Positions 9,002-17,378 of a stretch of 64,000 bases of DNA are shown in pieces. Under the pieces are notes generated by a model, which saw only the letters and a program-made list of their open reading frames with translations, was not told the DNA's origin and did not search any database. The stretch spans positions 3,472,001 to 3,536,000 of the forward strand of contig NZ_CP102247.1 in NCBI RefSeq assembly GCF_024599655.1, in the 5' to 3' direction. This DNA comes from Enterobacter asburiae. GTDB lineage: Bacteria; Pseudomonadota; Gammaproteobacteria; Enterobacterales; Enterobacteriaceae. Both the position numbers and the translations under genes were made by a program. Each line of letters begins with the position of its first letter. Within the stretch, counting starts at the first letter, position 1.

Positions 9002-9373
9002 CTTTTTCTCTTTGGTCAGCAACGAGACGACCGCAGGCCCTGCGAGAATTGCCAGACCCGCCAGGGCCAGCAGCAGGTTGTTTTGCAGCACGCGCGACAG
9101 CAGCCAAAGCACAATCATCGCGGCACCAAAATACCAGGTGGTGGTGAGCTCTTCGAGCACATCCCCCACCTCGCGCCAGCGCGCTTCATGGTGGCGCTGT
9201 AAGAACAGCATCGACAGCACGGTGACGCCATAAAGGACGCATAGCCCCAGGCCAACACGCACCAGCGTGCCGCTCATCCAGCCCATCACCAGTACGGCCA
9301 CGACCAGTAAATGCAACATTATCTGCCAGCAACTCAGGCCAGTTGCGACACGAACACGTTGTTGCCACTTCAT
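8963..9373 (-). CDS. ybhQ: Inner membrane protein YbhQ
   Basis: A 136-residue protein with about four hydrophobic helices (roughly 17-35, 38-57, 81-97 and 100-117) and a basic C-terminus (KEKKLRNVASKHRVRH). It matches E. coli YbhQ in length and sequence as I recall it. Function is unknown. It converges with ybhR and shares 39 bases with its coding end. Confidence 0.9.
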   Translation of the reverse strand: MKWQQRVRVATGLSCWQIMLHLLVVAVLVMGWMSGTLVRVGLGLCVLYGVTVLSMLFLQRHHEARWREVGDVLEELTTTWYFGAAMIVLWLLSRVLQNNLLLALAGLAILAGPAVVSLLTKEKKLRNVASKHRVRH

Positions 9374-9506
9374 GGCTTCTCTCCTGAAGGATTTTTCTCT
9401 GCTTAATCAGACTACCGCACTTTACGGAAAATTCCGTAACGCCGCATCTTTTTGTGACGCCGACTACACTTTATTTTCATTGGGATAGTCACTCAGGAAG
9501 GAGCTT

Positions 9507-10268
9507 ATGACTCAAAAAATGCAGCATTTCTCGCTTAAGGTGCTGACGATAAACATTCATAAGGGCTTCACAGCATTTAATCGCCGCTTCATTTTACCGG
9601 AGCTGCGCGACGCGGTTCGCACCGTCAGCGCGGATATTGTCTGCCTCCAGGAGGTGATGGGCGCACACGAAGTGCATCCGCTCCACTTTGAGAACTGGCC
9701 CGACACGCCGCACTATGAATTTCTGGCCGATACCATGTGGAGTGATTACGCCTACGGCCGCAACGCGGTCTACCCGGAAGGGCATCACGGAAACGCGGTG
9801 CTGTCCCGCTACCCCATTGAACATTACGAAAACCGCGACGTTTCCGTCGGGGAAAGCGAAAAACGCGGCCTGCTTTACTGCCGCATTACCCCGCCCGACC
9901 TCGAGCGACCTGTGCATGTCGGCTGTGTTCATCTGGGCCTTCGCGAAGCCCATCGTCAGGCGCAGCTGAAAATGCTGGCCGAATGGGCCAACGCCCTTCC
10001 CGAAGGTGAACCGGTGGTGGTGGCGGGTGATTTCAACGACTGGCGACAGCGGGCAAACCATCCGTTGAAGGTGGATGCCGGACTGGAGGAGATTTTTACT
10101 CGCGCCAACGGCAGGCCTGCGCGCACCTTCCCGGTCCGTTTCCCGCTGCTTCGGCTTGACCGCATCTACGTGAAAAATGCCCACGCCAGCAGCCCGACCG
10201 CCCTGGCGCTCCTTAACTGGCGACATCTTTCCGACCACGCGCCGCTCAGCGCGGAGATCCACCTATGA
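9507..10268 (+). CDS. ybhP: Endonuclease/exonuclease/phosphatase-family protein YbhP
   Basis: A 253-residue metal-dependent phosphohydrolase of the EEP fold. Motifs: NIHKG near 13, LQEVMG near 47, HLGLREAHR near 139, GDFNDW near 172, LDRIY and the terminal SDHAPL. AAGGAG precedes the ATG by 5 bases. The stop overlaps the clsB ATG by 4 bases, so YbhP is co-translated with a cardiolipin synthase and may act on phospholipid or phosphodiester substrates; that role is inference. Confidence 0.93.
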   Translation: MTQKMQHFSLKVLTINIHKGFTAFNRRFILPELRDAVRTVSADIVCLQEVMGAHEVHPLHFENWPDTPHYEFLADTMWSDYAYGRNAVYPEGHHGNAVLSRYPIEHYENRDVSVGESEKRGLLYCRITPPDLERPVHVGCVHLGLREAHRQAQLKMLAEWANALPEGEPVVVAGDFNDWRQRANHPLKVDAGLEEIFTRANGRPARTFPVRFPLLRLDRIYVKNAHASSPTALALLNWRHLSDHAPLSAEIHL

Positions 10269-11503
10269 AATGTTCCTGGCAGGAAGGCAACCGAATCACG
10301 CTGCTGGTCAACGGGGACGAGTACTACCCGGCCGTGTTTAAGGCGATTGATAACGCTCAGCAGAAGGTGATCCTCGAGACCTTTATCTGGTTCGAAGATA
10401 ACGTCGGCAAGCAGTTGCACAGCGTGCTGCTGCGCGCCGCACAGCGCGGCGTCACAATTGAAGTGTTGCTTGATGGCTATGGTTCGCCGGATCTCAGCGA
10501 TGCGTTTGTCAATGAGTTGACCTCCGCGGGCGTGGTGTTCCGCTACTACGATCCCGGCCCTCGCCTGTTCGGCATGCGTACCAATCTTTTCCGCCGGATG
10601 CACCGCAAAATTGTGGTGGTGGACGAGACGGTGGCCTTTGTCGGCGGCATTAACTACTCCGCTGAGCATATGTCCGACTACGGCCCGGAGGCAAAGCAGG
10701 ACTACGCCATTCGCATCGAAGGCCCGGTGGTGCAGGACATCTTACTGTTTGAGCTGGAGAACCTGCCGGGTAAAGAGGCCGTTCGCCGCTGGTGGAGACG
10801 CCGCCATCGCCCGGAAGAGAACCGGAAGCCCGGCGAAGCGCAGGCCCTTTTCGTCTGGCGGGATAACGGCGAGCACCGGGACGACATTGAACGTCATTAT
10901 CTCAAGATGCTCGCCAACGCGAAGCGCGAAGTGATTATTGCTAACGCCTACTTTTTCCCGGGCTATCGTCTGCTGCACGCCATGCGCAATGCGGCCCGGC
11001 GCGGGGTACGCGTGAAGCTGATTGTGCAGGGCGAGCCGGATATGCCGATAGTCAAAGTCGGCGCGCGGCTGCTGTATAACTATCTGGTGAAGGGCGGCGT
11101 ACAGATCTACGAATATCGCCGCCGACCGCTGCACGGCAAAGTGGCGCTGATGGACGATCACTGGGCAACCGTGGGCTCCAGCAATCTCGATCCGCTGAGC
11201 TTATCGCTCAATCTCGAGGCCAACCTGATCATTCACGATCGCCAGTTTAACCAGACCCTGAGGGATAACCTGCAGGCGTTGATCGTTAACGACAGCGTGC
11301 GCGTGGACGAATCCATGGTCCCCAAACGTACCTGGTGGAACCTGGGCATCAGCGTGGTGGTGTTCCACTTTCTGCGCCATTTCCCGGCCATGGTCGGCTG
11401 GCTGCCGGCGCATACGCCTAAGCTTGCGCAGGTCGACCCACCGGTACAACCGGAAATGGAAACCCAGGACCGTATTGAAGCGGAAGATGGAGGCAAACCC
11501 TGA
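10265..11503 (+). CDS. clsB: Cardiolipin synthase B (ClsB, YbhO)
   Basis: Phospholipase-D-superfamily enzyme that makes cardiolipin from phosphatidylglycerol at the inner membrane. Two HKD motifs are visible: HRKIVVVDETVAFVGG at about residues 113-128 and HGKVALMDDHWATVGSSN at about 290-307. The 412-residue length is typical of ClsB. It is flanked by ybhP (4-base overlap) and ybhN (1-base overlap). ClsB lacks the N-terminal membrane helices of ClsA, and none are seen here. Confidence 0.95.
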   Translation: MKCSWQEGNRITLLVNGDEYYPAVFKAIDNAQQKVILETFIWFEDNVGKQLHSVLLRAAQRGVTIEVLLDGYGSPDLSDAFVNELTSAGVVFRYYDPGPRLFGMRTNLFRRMHRKIVVVDETVAFVGGINYSAEHMSDYGPEAKQDYAIRIEGPVVQDILLFELENLPGKEAVRRWWRRRHRPEENRKPGEAQALFVWRDNGEHRDDIERHYLKMLANAKREVIIANAYFFPGYRLLHAMRNAARRGVRVKLIVQGEPDMPIVKVGARLLYNYLVKGGVQIYEYRRRPLHGKVALMDDHWATVGSSNLDPLSLSLNLEANLIIHDRQFNQTLRDNLQALIVNDSVRVDESMVPKRTWWNLGISVVVFHFLRHFPAMVGWLPAHTPKLAQVDPPVQPEMETQDRIEAEDGGKP

Positions 11504-12465
11504 TGTCGAAATCGCATCCGCGCTGGCGGCTGGCAAAAAAGATCCTGACCTGGCTGTTTTTTATTGCGGTCGCGGTTCTGCTGGTGGTCTACGCGCAGAA
11601 AGTTGACTGGGAAGAGGTGTGGAAAGTCATCCGCAACTATAACCGGATGGTGCTGCTGGGCGCTGTAGGGCTGGTTATTGTGAGCTATCTGATGTACGGC
11701 TGCTATGACCTGCTGGGCCGAGCTTACTGCGGCCACAAGCTGGCCAAACGTCAGGTGATGCTGGTGTCGTTTATCTGCTACGCCTTTAACCTGACGCTGA
11801 GCACCTGGGTCGGCGGCATTGGCATGCGCTATCGCCTTTATTCGCGGCTCGGCCTGCCGGGCGGGACCATCACGCGCATTTTCTCATTGAGCATCACCAC
11901 CAACTGGCTGGGTTATATTCTGCTCGGCGGGGTGATCTTCACCATCGGCGTGGTGCAGCTGCCCGCGCACTGGTATATCGATGAGGCCACGCTGCGCATT
12001 CTGGGCATCGTACTGCTACTGATCATCGCCGTTTATCTTTGGGCCTGCGCGTTTGCCAGACGCCGTCATATGACCATTAAAGGGCAAAAGCTGGTGCTGC
12101 CCTCATGGAAGTTTGCGGTGCTTCAGATGACCGTCTCCAGCGCCAACTGGATGGCGATGGGGGCCATTATCTGGCTGCTGATTGGCGAGGACGTGAACTA
12201 CTTCTTCGTGCTGGGCGTGCTGCTGGTGAGCAGTATTGCGGGCGTGATTGTGCATATTCCGGCGGGGATCGGCGTGCTGGAAGCGGTATTTATCGCCCTG
12301 CTGGCCGGGGAGCATGTCTCTCAGGGCACGATTATCGCGGCCCTGCTGGCATACCGCATGCTGTATTACTTCCTGCCGCTGGCGCTGGCAACGGTCTGTT
12401 ATCTGGTGCTGGAGAGTCGGGCGAAGAAATTACGGGCAAAGAATGAGAGGATGTTAGCGAAGTGA
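11503..12465 (+). CDS. ybhN: Integral membrane protein YbhN (UPF0104 / LPG synthase TM family)
   Basis: A 320-residue protein with about eight hydrophobic segments, related to the flippase-like membrane domain of lysylphosphatidylglycerol synthases. Family landmarks include the polar stretch STWVGGIGMRYRLYSRLG near 100 and HIPAGIGVLEAVF near 255. The ATG overlaps the clsB stop. Sitting behind clsB, it may move or organise lipid, which is inference only. Confidence 0.92.
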   Translation: MSKSHPRWRLAKKILTWLFFIAVAVLLVVYAQKVDWEEVWKVIRNYNRMVLLGAVGLVIVSYLMYGCYDLLGRAYCGHKLAKRQVMLVSFICYAFNLTLSTWVGGIGMRYRLYSRLGLPGGTITRIFSLSITTNWLGYILLGGVIFTIGVVQLPAHWYIDEATLRILGIVLLLIIAVYLWACAFARRRHMTIKGQKLVLPSWKFAVLQMTVSSANWMAMGAIIWLLIGEDVNYFFVLGVLLVSSIAGVIVHIPAGIGVLEAVFIALLAGEHVSQGTIIAALLAYRMLYYFLPLALATVCYLVLESRAKKLRAKNERMLAK

Positions 12466-12470
12466 ATAAG

Positions 12471-12546
12471 TCGGGTGGCGGCTTCGCCTTACCCGACCTA
12501 CGGTTCGCGTTTCGTAGACCGGGTAAGGCGAAGCCGCCACCCGGCA
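12471..12546. repeat. REP/BIME between ybhN and ybhL
   Basis: Inverted units GGGTGGCGGCTTCGCCTTAC and GGTAAGGCGAAGCCGCCACC with a short spacer, lying between the convergent ends of ybhN and ybhL. It is of the G-rich 'GGCGGCTTCGCC' subtype also found near 26.37 kb and 52.31 kb. Confidence 0.9.
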
Positions 12547-12554
12547 AAACAACC

Positions 12555-13262
12555 CTAGCGACGGTTGCCGAAAATACGCAGCAGCATCAGGAACAGGTTG
12601 ATGAAGTCCAGATACAGCGTCAGCGCGCCCAGGATCGCGTATTTGCGCAGGTTTGAACTATCGCGTACGTCAATCTGCTCGCCGATGTTTTTCAGCTTTT
12701 GGGTGTCATACGCCGTCAACCCAACGAAGATCACCACCCCGATGTAGGTCACGGCCCACATCAGCGCGTCGCTCTTCAGCCACAGGTTTACCAGCGACGC
12801 CAGCACAATCCCAATCAGCCCCATAAACAGCATGCTGCCTAAACCGCTCAGATCGCGCTTCGTGGTGTAACCGTAGAGACTCATCACGCCGAACATCCCG
12901 CCGGTCACCACAAAGGTGCTGGCTATGGAGGAGTAGGTGTAGACGATGAAAATACTGGAAAGCGTCAGCCCGGTCAGCGCCGAATAGAGCATAAACAGCG
13001 TAGTCGCCATTCCGGCACTCAGCTTTTGCACCAGACCCGAAAGCACAAACACCAGCGCCAGCTGCGCGATAATCAGCCCAAAGAAGGTGATTTTGCTGGA
13101 GAAGATAAACATCATCAGTTCAGGCGTGTTCGCCGCATACCACGCGATAAACGCGGTAAGCAGCAGGCCAACCGTCATCCAGCCGTACACCTGAGCCATA
13201 TACGTCTGCAGGCCGCTACGGGTCTGCTGTACTATTGAATCGGAACGCGGAAATCGGTCCAT
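12555..13262 (-). CDS. ybhL: BAX inhibitor-1 family membrane protein YbhL
   Basis: A 235-residue seven-helix protein of the BI-1/TMBIM family (UPF0005). After a short polar N-terminus come helices at about 25-45, 55-75, 84-102, 108-127, 140-158, 165-183 and 207-225, and the conserved YDTQKLKNIGEQ stretch near 186. Relatives form Ca2+ leak channels in eukaryotes and other bacteria; the role in enterobacteria is unsettled. Confidence 0.93.
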   Translation of the reverse strand: MDRFPRSDSIVQQTRSGLQTYMAQVYGWMTVGLLLTAFIAWYAANTPELMMFIFSSKITFFGLIIAQLALVFVLSGLVQKLSAGMATTLFMLYSALTGLTLSSIFIVYTYSSIASTFVVTGGMFGVMSLYGYTTKRDLSGLGSMLFMGLIGIVLASLVNLWLKSDALMWAVTYIGVVIFVGLTAYDTQKLKNIGEQIDVRDSSNLRKYAILGALTLYLDFINLFLMLLRIFGNRR

Positions 13263-13326
13263 GATTCACTCCTGATTAAGTTTAAGTAGACACACACGTT
13301 AAGATTAACACATCCACGTAAACCGA

Positions 13327-13779
13327 CTACCAACGGCTGGCGGCTTGTTTATCGCTGTCGCGAGATTCTACCCAGCGGTCACCTTCCGGCGTGGCTTCGC
13401 GCTTCCAGAACGGCGCTTTGGTTTTGAGGTAATCCATAATGAACTCCCCTGCCGCAAACGCGCTGCTGCGGTGTGCGCTGGTCACCCCGACGAAGACAAT
13501 CTCCTCGCCGGGCCACATCTCGCCGATGCGGTGAATCACCGTGACGCGGCCAAGCGGCCAGCGGCCCCGCGCCTCGTCGACAATCTCCACCAGCGATTTC
13601 TCGGTCATCCCCGGATAGTGCTCCAGCGTCAGCGCCTTCACGCTGTCGCCGAGATTGTGGTTACGCACTTTGCCGGTAAAGGTGACGACCGCGCCGTCTT
13701 CATCTCGTTCCGCCAGCCAGCTGTATTCGGTCCCCACGTTAAAACGCTCGGGGCTCACCAGAATTCGGGTTTCAGCCAT
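13327..13779 (-). CDS. moaE: Molybdopterin synthase catalytic subunit MoaE
   Basis: Large subunit of molybdopterin synthase (150 residues), which transfers sulfur from thiocarboxylated MoaD to cyclic pyranopterin monophosphate. Seen: SAHRSSAFAAGEFIMDYLK and KAPFWKREATPEGDRWV near the C-terminus, which hold the catalytic lysines. The start lies one base beyond the moaD stop, and it is the last gene of moaABCDE. Confidence 0.96.
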   Translation of the reverse strand: MAETRILVSPERFNVGTEYSWLAERDEDGAVVTFTGKVRNHNLGDSVKALTLEHYPGMTEKSLVEIVDEARGRWPLGRVTVIHRIGEMWPGEEIVFVGVTSAHRSSAFAAGEFIMDYLKTKAPFWKREATPEGDRWVESRDSDKQAASRW

Positions 13780-13780
13780 C

Positions 13781-14026
13781 TTAGCCCCCCGTCACCGGCG
13801 GGAAGAAGGCCACTTCATCGCCTTCCTTCAGCGGGTGAGTGAACTCCACCAGCGTCTGGTTAACGGCGGCCAGCAGCTTGCCTTCGTCCAGCGCCAGCGC
13901 CCAGCGTTCGCTTTGTGCCGCCAGATGTGCGCGCAGGGCAGCGACGTTTTCGAAGGACGCATCCAGCGCCAGGCTGTCGGTATTTACCAGCTCGCGCACC
14001 TGCGCAAAAAAGAGCACCTTAATCAT
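13781..14026 (-). CDS. moaD: Molybdopterin synthase sulfur-carrier subunit MoaD
   Basis: Ubiquitin-like sulfur carrier of 81 residues ending in the essential Gly-Gly (FFPPVTGG), where thiocarboxylate is formed. The start MIKVLFFAQVREL at 14026 is chosen over a longer in-frame extension because it gives the family length and an 8-base overlap with moaC, a typical coupled arrangement. Confidence 0.96.
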   Translation of the reverse strand: MIKVLFFAQVRELVNTDSLALDASFENVAALRAHLAAQSERWALALDEGKLLAAVNQTLVEFTHPLKEGDEVAFFPPVTGG

Positions 14027-14504
14027 GGCTGTCCACCTTAAAATCACCGGATTTGCCGCCGCTTTTTGCCAGCAGGCGAACCGGGCCAATCACCATATCT
14101 TTCTGCACCGCTTTGCACATGTCGTAGATGGTCAGCGCGGCAACGGAAGCCGCCGTGAGTGCTTCCATCTCCACGCCGGTTTTGCCGGTTAAGCGGCAGA
14201 GTGACTCAATGCGCACGCGGCTCTGCTCCGGCTGCGCCTGCAGGTTCACTTCCACCTTGCTCAGCATCAGCGGGTGGCACAGCGGAATGAGATCCCAGGT
14301 GCGCTTGGCGGCCTGAATACCCGCGATGCGCGCGGTGGCAAAGACGTCGCCCTTATGGTGGCTGCCGTCGATAATCATCGCCAGCGTTTCCGGCAGCATA
14401 GTGACGAACGCTTCCGCGCGCGCCTCGCGCACCGTTTCGGCTTTGGCGGAAACATCCACCATATGCGCTTCGCCGGCGGCGTTAATGTGGGTCAGTTGTG
14501 ACAT
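14019..14504 (-). CDS. moaC: Cyclic pyranopterin monophosphate synthase MoaC
   Basis: Second enzyme of molybdopterin synthesis, acting with MoaA to convert GTP to cPMP. The 161-residue protein carries the conserved HMVDVSAKAETVREA (14-28), KRTWDLIPLCHPL, and GVEMEALTAASVAALTIYDM with the catalytic Asp-Lys region (YDMCKAV). It lies 3 bases behind moaB and overlaps moaD by 8. Confidence 0.96.
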   Translation of the reverse strand: MSQLTHINAAGEAHMVDVSAKAETVREARAEAFVTMLPETLAMIIDGSHHKGDVFATARIAGIQAAKRTWDLIPLCHPLMLSKVEVNLQAQPEQSRVRIESLCRLTGKTGVEMEALTAASVAALTIYDMCKAVQKDMVIGPVRLLAKSGGKSGDFKVDSHD

Positions 14505-14507
14505 AGC

Positions 14508-15020
14508 TTATTTCTTTAAATGGGGATGAAAATTACACGGACGGGTACGGGCATCCAGCTGCGGGGCGATGATGTTTTCCCACGCGGTGCGGCAGGCTTT
14601 GGTCGAACCCGGCATGGCGAAAATCAGGGTTTTGTTAGCCACCCCGGCCACCGCGCGCGACTGGAGCGTGGAGGTACCAATCTCTTCAAAGGAGAGCATG
14701 CGGAACACCTCGCCGAAGCCTTCCACCTCGCGGTCAAACAGCGGGATAAGCGCTTCGGGGGCCTGATCGCCTACGGTAAAGCCGGTGCCGCCGGTGATCA
14801 GCACCACCTGCACCTCATCGCTGGCAATCCACTGAGAAACCTGAGCGCGAATGGCGTAGCGGTTCTCCTTCACGATCGCTTTATCGACGATGTGATGCCC
14901 CGCGTCATGGGCCGCCTCGCGCAGCCAGTGGCCGGAGGTATCATCCTCTTCGCCGCGGCGGTCGGAAACGGTAAGGATAGCAATGCGTGTCGGGATAAAT
15001 TCTGCGTTTACCTGACTCAT
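14508..15020 (-). CDS. moaB: MoaB, molybdopterin-binding domain protein
   Basis: A 170-residue MogA/MoaB-fold protein. Motifs: LTVSDRRGEEDDTSG near 17, GGTGFTVGDQAPEAL near 77 and AMPGSTKACRTAW near 139. In E. coli MoaB binds molybdopterin but is dispensable because MogA adenylates it. It is the second gene of the moa operon. Confidence 0.95.
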   Translation of the reverse strand: MSQVNAEFIPTRIAILTVSDRRGEEDDTSGHWLREAAHDAGHHIVDKAIVKENRYAIRAQVSQWIASDEVQVVLITGGTGFTVGDQAPEALIPLFDREVEGFGEVFRMLSFEEIGTSTLQSRAVAGVANKTLIFAMPGSTKACRTAWENIIAPQLDARTRPCNFHPHLKK

Positions 15021-15044
15021 CTTCTGATTCCTTCTTAAGCCTGA

Positions 15045-16034
15045 TTACCCGCCGATGTAGGACAGGTTCTGAGTAATACCGGTATTGCCCTGATGCAGGA
15101 AGTGGGTCTGTTTTTTATGCGTCAGCGCTTCAGAAATACGTGCTTCAAGCGCGTCCTGCTGCGCATCGTCTTCCAGCAGATCGCGTAGGTCCACGCCGCC
15201 GTCGCCGAACAGGCAAAGATGGAGCTTGCCAACGGAGGAGACGCGCAGGCGGTTGCAGCTGGCGCAGAAGTCTTTCTCATAGGGCATGATAAGCCCTATC
15301 TCACCTTCGTAATCCGGGTGGCAGAAGACCTGCGCCGGGCCGTCGCTGCGCTGGCGGATCTGGTGGATCCAGCCGCGTCTCAGCAGCGCGTCGCGCAGCA
15401 CCATGCCGGAGATGTGATGGCGACGGAACAGCTCGCTGCCCTCGCCGGTTTCCATCAGCTCGATAAAACGCAGCTGTATAGGGCGGGATTTGATCCACGC
15501 CAGGAAGGTATCGAGCTGATGATGGTTCACATCACGCATCAGAACCGTGTTGACTTTGACCTTCTCGAACCCGGCCGCAAATGCCGCGTCGATACCGTCC
15601 ATGACCTGCTGAAATTTATCCTGGCCGGTAATGGCGTGGAACTGACGGGCGTCCAGGCTATCGACGCTGACGTTGATCGCCGTCAGCCCCGCATCGCGCC
15701 AGTTCGCCACATCACGCGCCATGCGGTAACCGTTGGTGGTCACGGCAATCTGGCGGATACGTTCGTTTTCACGCACGGCGGCGATGATGTCGGGAAAATC
15801 ACGGCGCAGAGAGGGTTCACCGCCGGTCAGACGCACTTTTTCGGTGCCGAGCTCAGAGAAGGCGCGCGTGACGCGGCGCACTTCATCCACGGAGAGAAAG
15901 CCGTTATTGGTAACGCTGCCCGGTTTGTAGCCGTCGGGCAGGCAGTAGGTGCAACGGAAGTTGCACACATCGGTAATCGACAGACGTAAGTAATAAAACT
16001 TACGCGCGAAAGCATCAGTAAGTTGTGAAGCCAT
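15045..16034 (-). CDS. moaA: GTP 3',8-cyclase MoaA (radical SAM)
   Basis: First enzyme of molybdenum cofactor synthesis, with two [4Fe-4S] clusters. The N-terminal radical-SAM motif is CNFRCTYC (about 24-31), and the C-terminal cluster cysteines lie in FCASCNRLRV and KLHLC. The chain ends in YIGG, the conserved Gly-Gly tail. The start MASQLTDAFARKF at 16034 gives 329 residues as in E. coli; the frame continues upstream only through the riboswitch. First gene of moaABCDE. Confidence 0.96.
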   Translation of the reverse strand: MASQLTDAFARKFYYLRLSITDVCNFRCTYCLPDGYKPGSVTNNGFLSVDEVRRVTRAFSELGTEKVRLTGGEPSLRRDFPDIIAAVRENERIRQIAVTTNGYRMARDVANWRDAGLTAINVSVDSLDARQFHAITGQDKFQQVMDGIDAAFAAGFEKVKVNTVLMRDVNHHQLDTFLAWIKSRPIQLRFIELMETGEGSELFRRHHISGMVLRDALLRRGWIHQIRQRSDGPAQVFCHPDYEGEIGLIMPYEKDFCASCNRLRVSSVGKLHLCLFGDGGVDLRDLLEDDAQQDALEARISEALTHKKQTHFLHQGNTGITQNLSYIGG

Positions 16035-16045
16035 GTACACCTTTC

Positions 16046-16143
16046 CAGATCGGGAGGCACAGTCATTTCTTTCTGTACCCTGGTGGCAAATTCGCCACGG
16101 CCAGAGCGCCATATCTTTCGACACAGGCACAAGGGCTAGAGTG
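16046..16143 (-). ncRNA. Moco RNA motif (molybdenum-cofactor riboswitch) in the moaA leader
   Basis: The minus strand between about 16143 and the moaA start matches the E. coli moaA leader segments I remember: CACTCTAGCC, CTCTGGCCGTGGC, GCCACCAGGG, GAAATGACT, GCCTCCCG and TCTGGAAAGGTGTACATGGC, which runs into the start codon. In E. coli this element lowers moa expression when cofactor is present. The ends are approximate; no covariance search was possible. Confidence 0.88.
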
Positions 16144-16214
16144 TATGTTTTCAATTTTGAAAACGTGGTTAGGGCGATAGTAGCGCGGAAATTCTGACGA
16201 CGCCATTATCGCTT

Positions 16215-16242
16215 TTCGCTATATAATCATCTATATAGCGAA
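16215..16242. promoter_or_regulatory. ModE-type operator upstream of moaA
   Basis: A perfect inverted repeat, TTCGCTATATA - six bases - TATATAGCGAA. The inner 24 bases have the same geometry as the modA operator at 39283-39306 (CG, a T/A-rich arm, 8-base centre, mirror arm). In E. coli ModE-molybdate activates moaA. The site lies upstream of the riboswitch, where an activator site would be expected. Confidence 0.85.
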
Positions 16243-16380
16243 TCGTTCCTGCATTTTCGCTACAGAATACCTAAAAACCGCATTTTCACATTGATATACG
16301 TCATTTTGCATCGGGTGAGGCATCGTCTTTTAGGGGTAGTTAGGTTACTGTTACGCGATCGAACGTGATAAGGAATACGT

Positions 16381-17289
16381 ATGCGCAATCGCACTTTTGC
16401 GGATCTTGACCGAGTGGTCGCTCTTGGCGGAGGACACGGCTTAGGCCGGGTTATGTCCTCTTTGTCGTCACTCGGCTCAAGGCTGACAGGGATAGTGACC
16501 ACCACCGATAACGGCGGCTCAACCGGGCGCATTCGTCGTGCCGAAGGCGGCATTGCCTGGGGAGACATGCGCAACTGCCTGAACCAGTTAATTACCGAGC
16601 CAAGCGTCGCGTCGGCGATGTTTGAGTACCGTTTTGGCGGTAATGGCGAACTTTCCGGGCATAACCTCGGAAATCTGATGTTAAAGGCGCTTGATCACCT
16701 GAGCGTACGGCCTCTGGAAGCCATCAACTTAATCCGTAATCTGCTCAAAGTGGACGCATTACTGATCCCTATGTCCGAACAACCGGTTGACTTGATGGCA
16801 ATCGACGCCGAAGGGCATGAAGTTTACGGCGAGGTGAATATCGACCAGCTCATCCTGCCGCCAACGGAGTTAATGACCTATCCGAGCGTACCCGCCACGC
16901 GAGAAGCGGTGGAAGCCATCGGTGAAGCGGATCTTATCCTGATCGGCCCAGGCAGTTTTTACACCAGCCTGATGCCCATTCTGCTGGTGAAAGAGCTGGC
17001 GCAGGCGCTGCGCCGCACCCCTGCCCCGATGGTTTACATCGGTAACCTGGGACGTGAACTGAGCCCGGCGGCGGCGAGCCTGTCGCTGGCAGACAAGCTT
17101 GAATTAATGGAGCATTACGTCGGCAAGAAGATCATTGACGGCGTAGTCGTGGGCCCGAAAGTGGATGTGTCAGGGATTGGCGATCGTCTGGTGGTGCAGG
17201 AGCCGCTGGAGGCCAGCGATATCAAGTATCGCCACGACCGTCACCTGCTGCGCGAGGCGCTGGAGAAGGCGATTCAGGCGCTGGGTTAG
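16381..17289 (+). CDS. ybhK: YbhK, YvcK/CofD-like family protein
   Basis: A 302-residue protein of the UPF0052 (gluconeogenesis factor) family. Seen: VVALGGGHGLGRVMSSL near 11, VTTTDNGGSTGRIR near 38, GDMRNCLNQL and HNLGNLMLKAL. In Gram-positive bacteria YvcK binds UDP-sugars and is needed on gluconeogenic carbon; the E. coli role is not established. It diverges from moaA. Confidence 0.92.
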   Translation: MRNRTFADLDRVVALGGGHGLGRVMSSLSSLGSRLTGIVTTTDNGGSTGRIRRAEGGIAWGDMRNCLNQLITEPSVASAMFEYRFGGNGELSGHNLGNLMLKALDHLSVRPLEAINLIRNLLKVDALLIPMSEQPVDLMAIDAEGHEVYGEVNIDQLILPPTELMTYPSVPATREAVEAIGEADLILIGPGSFYTSLMPILLVKELAQALRRTPAPMVYIGNLGRELSPAAASLSLADKLELMEHYVGKKIIDGVVVGPKVDVSGIGDRLVVQEPLEASDIKYRHDRHLLREALEKAIQALG

Positions 17290-17297
17290 CAAAAACC

Positions 17298-17372
17298 CCC
17301 CGGTGGCGCTGCGCTTACCGGGGCTACAAAAGACGCAACCCCGTAGGCCCGGTAAGCGCAGCGCCACCGGGC
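17298..17372. repeat. REP/BIME between ybhK and uvrB
   Basis: Inverted units CGGTGGCGCTGCGCTTACCG and CGGTAAGCGCAGCGCCACCG around a short centre, between the convergent ends of ybhK and uvrB; it may protect 3' ends or end transcription. It belongs to the 'GTGGCGCT' subtype, like those near 7.8 and 46.5 kb. Confidence 0.9.
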
Positions 17373-17378
17373 AAGAAA

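Noticed and set aside
16035..16154. 40-residue N-terminal extension of MoaA
   Set aside because: It reads through the Moco riboswitch; the start at 16034 gives the family length.
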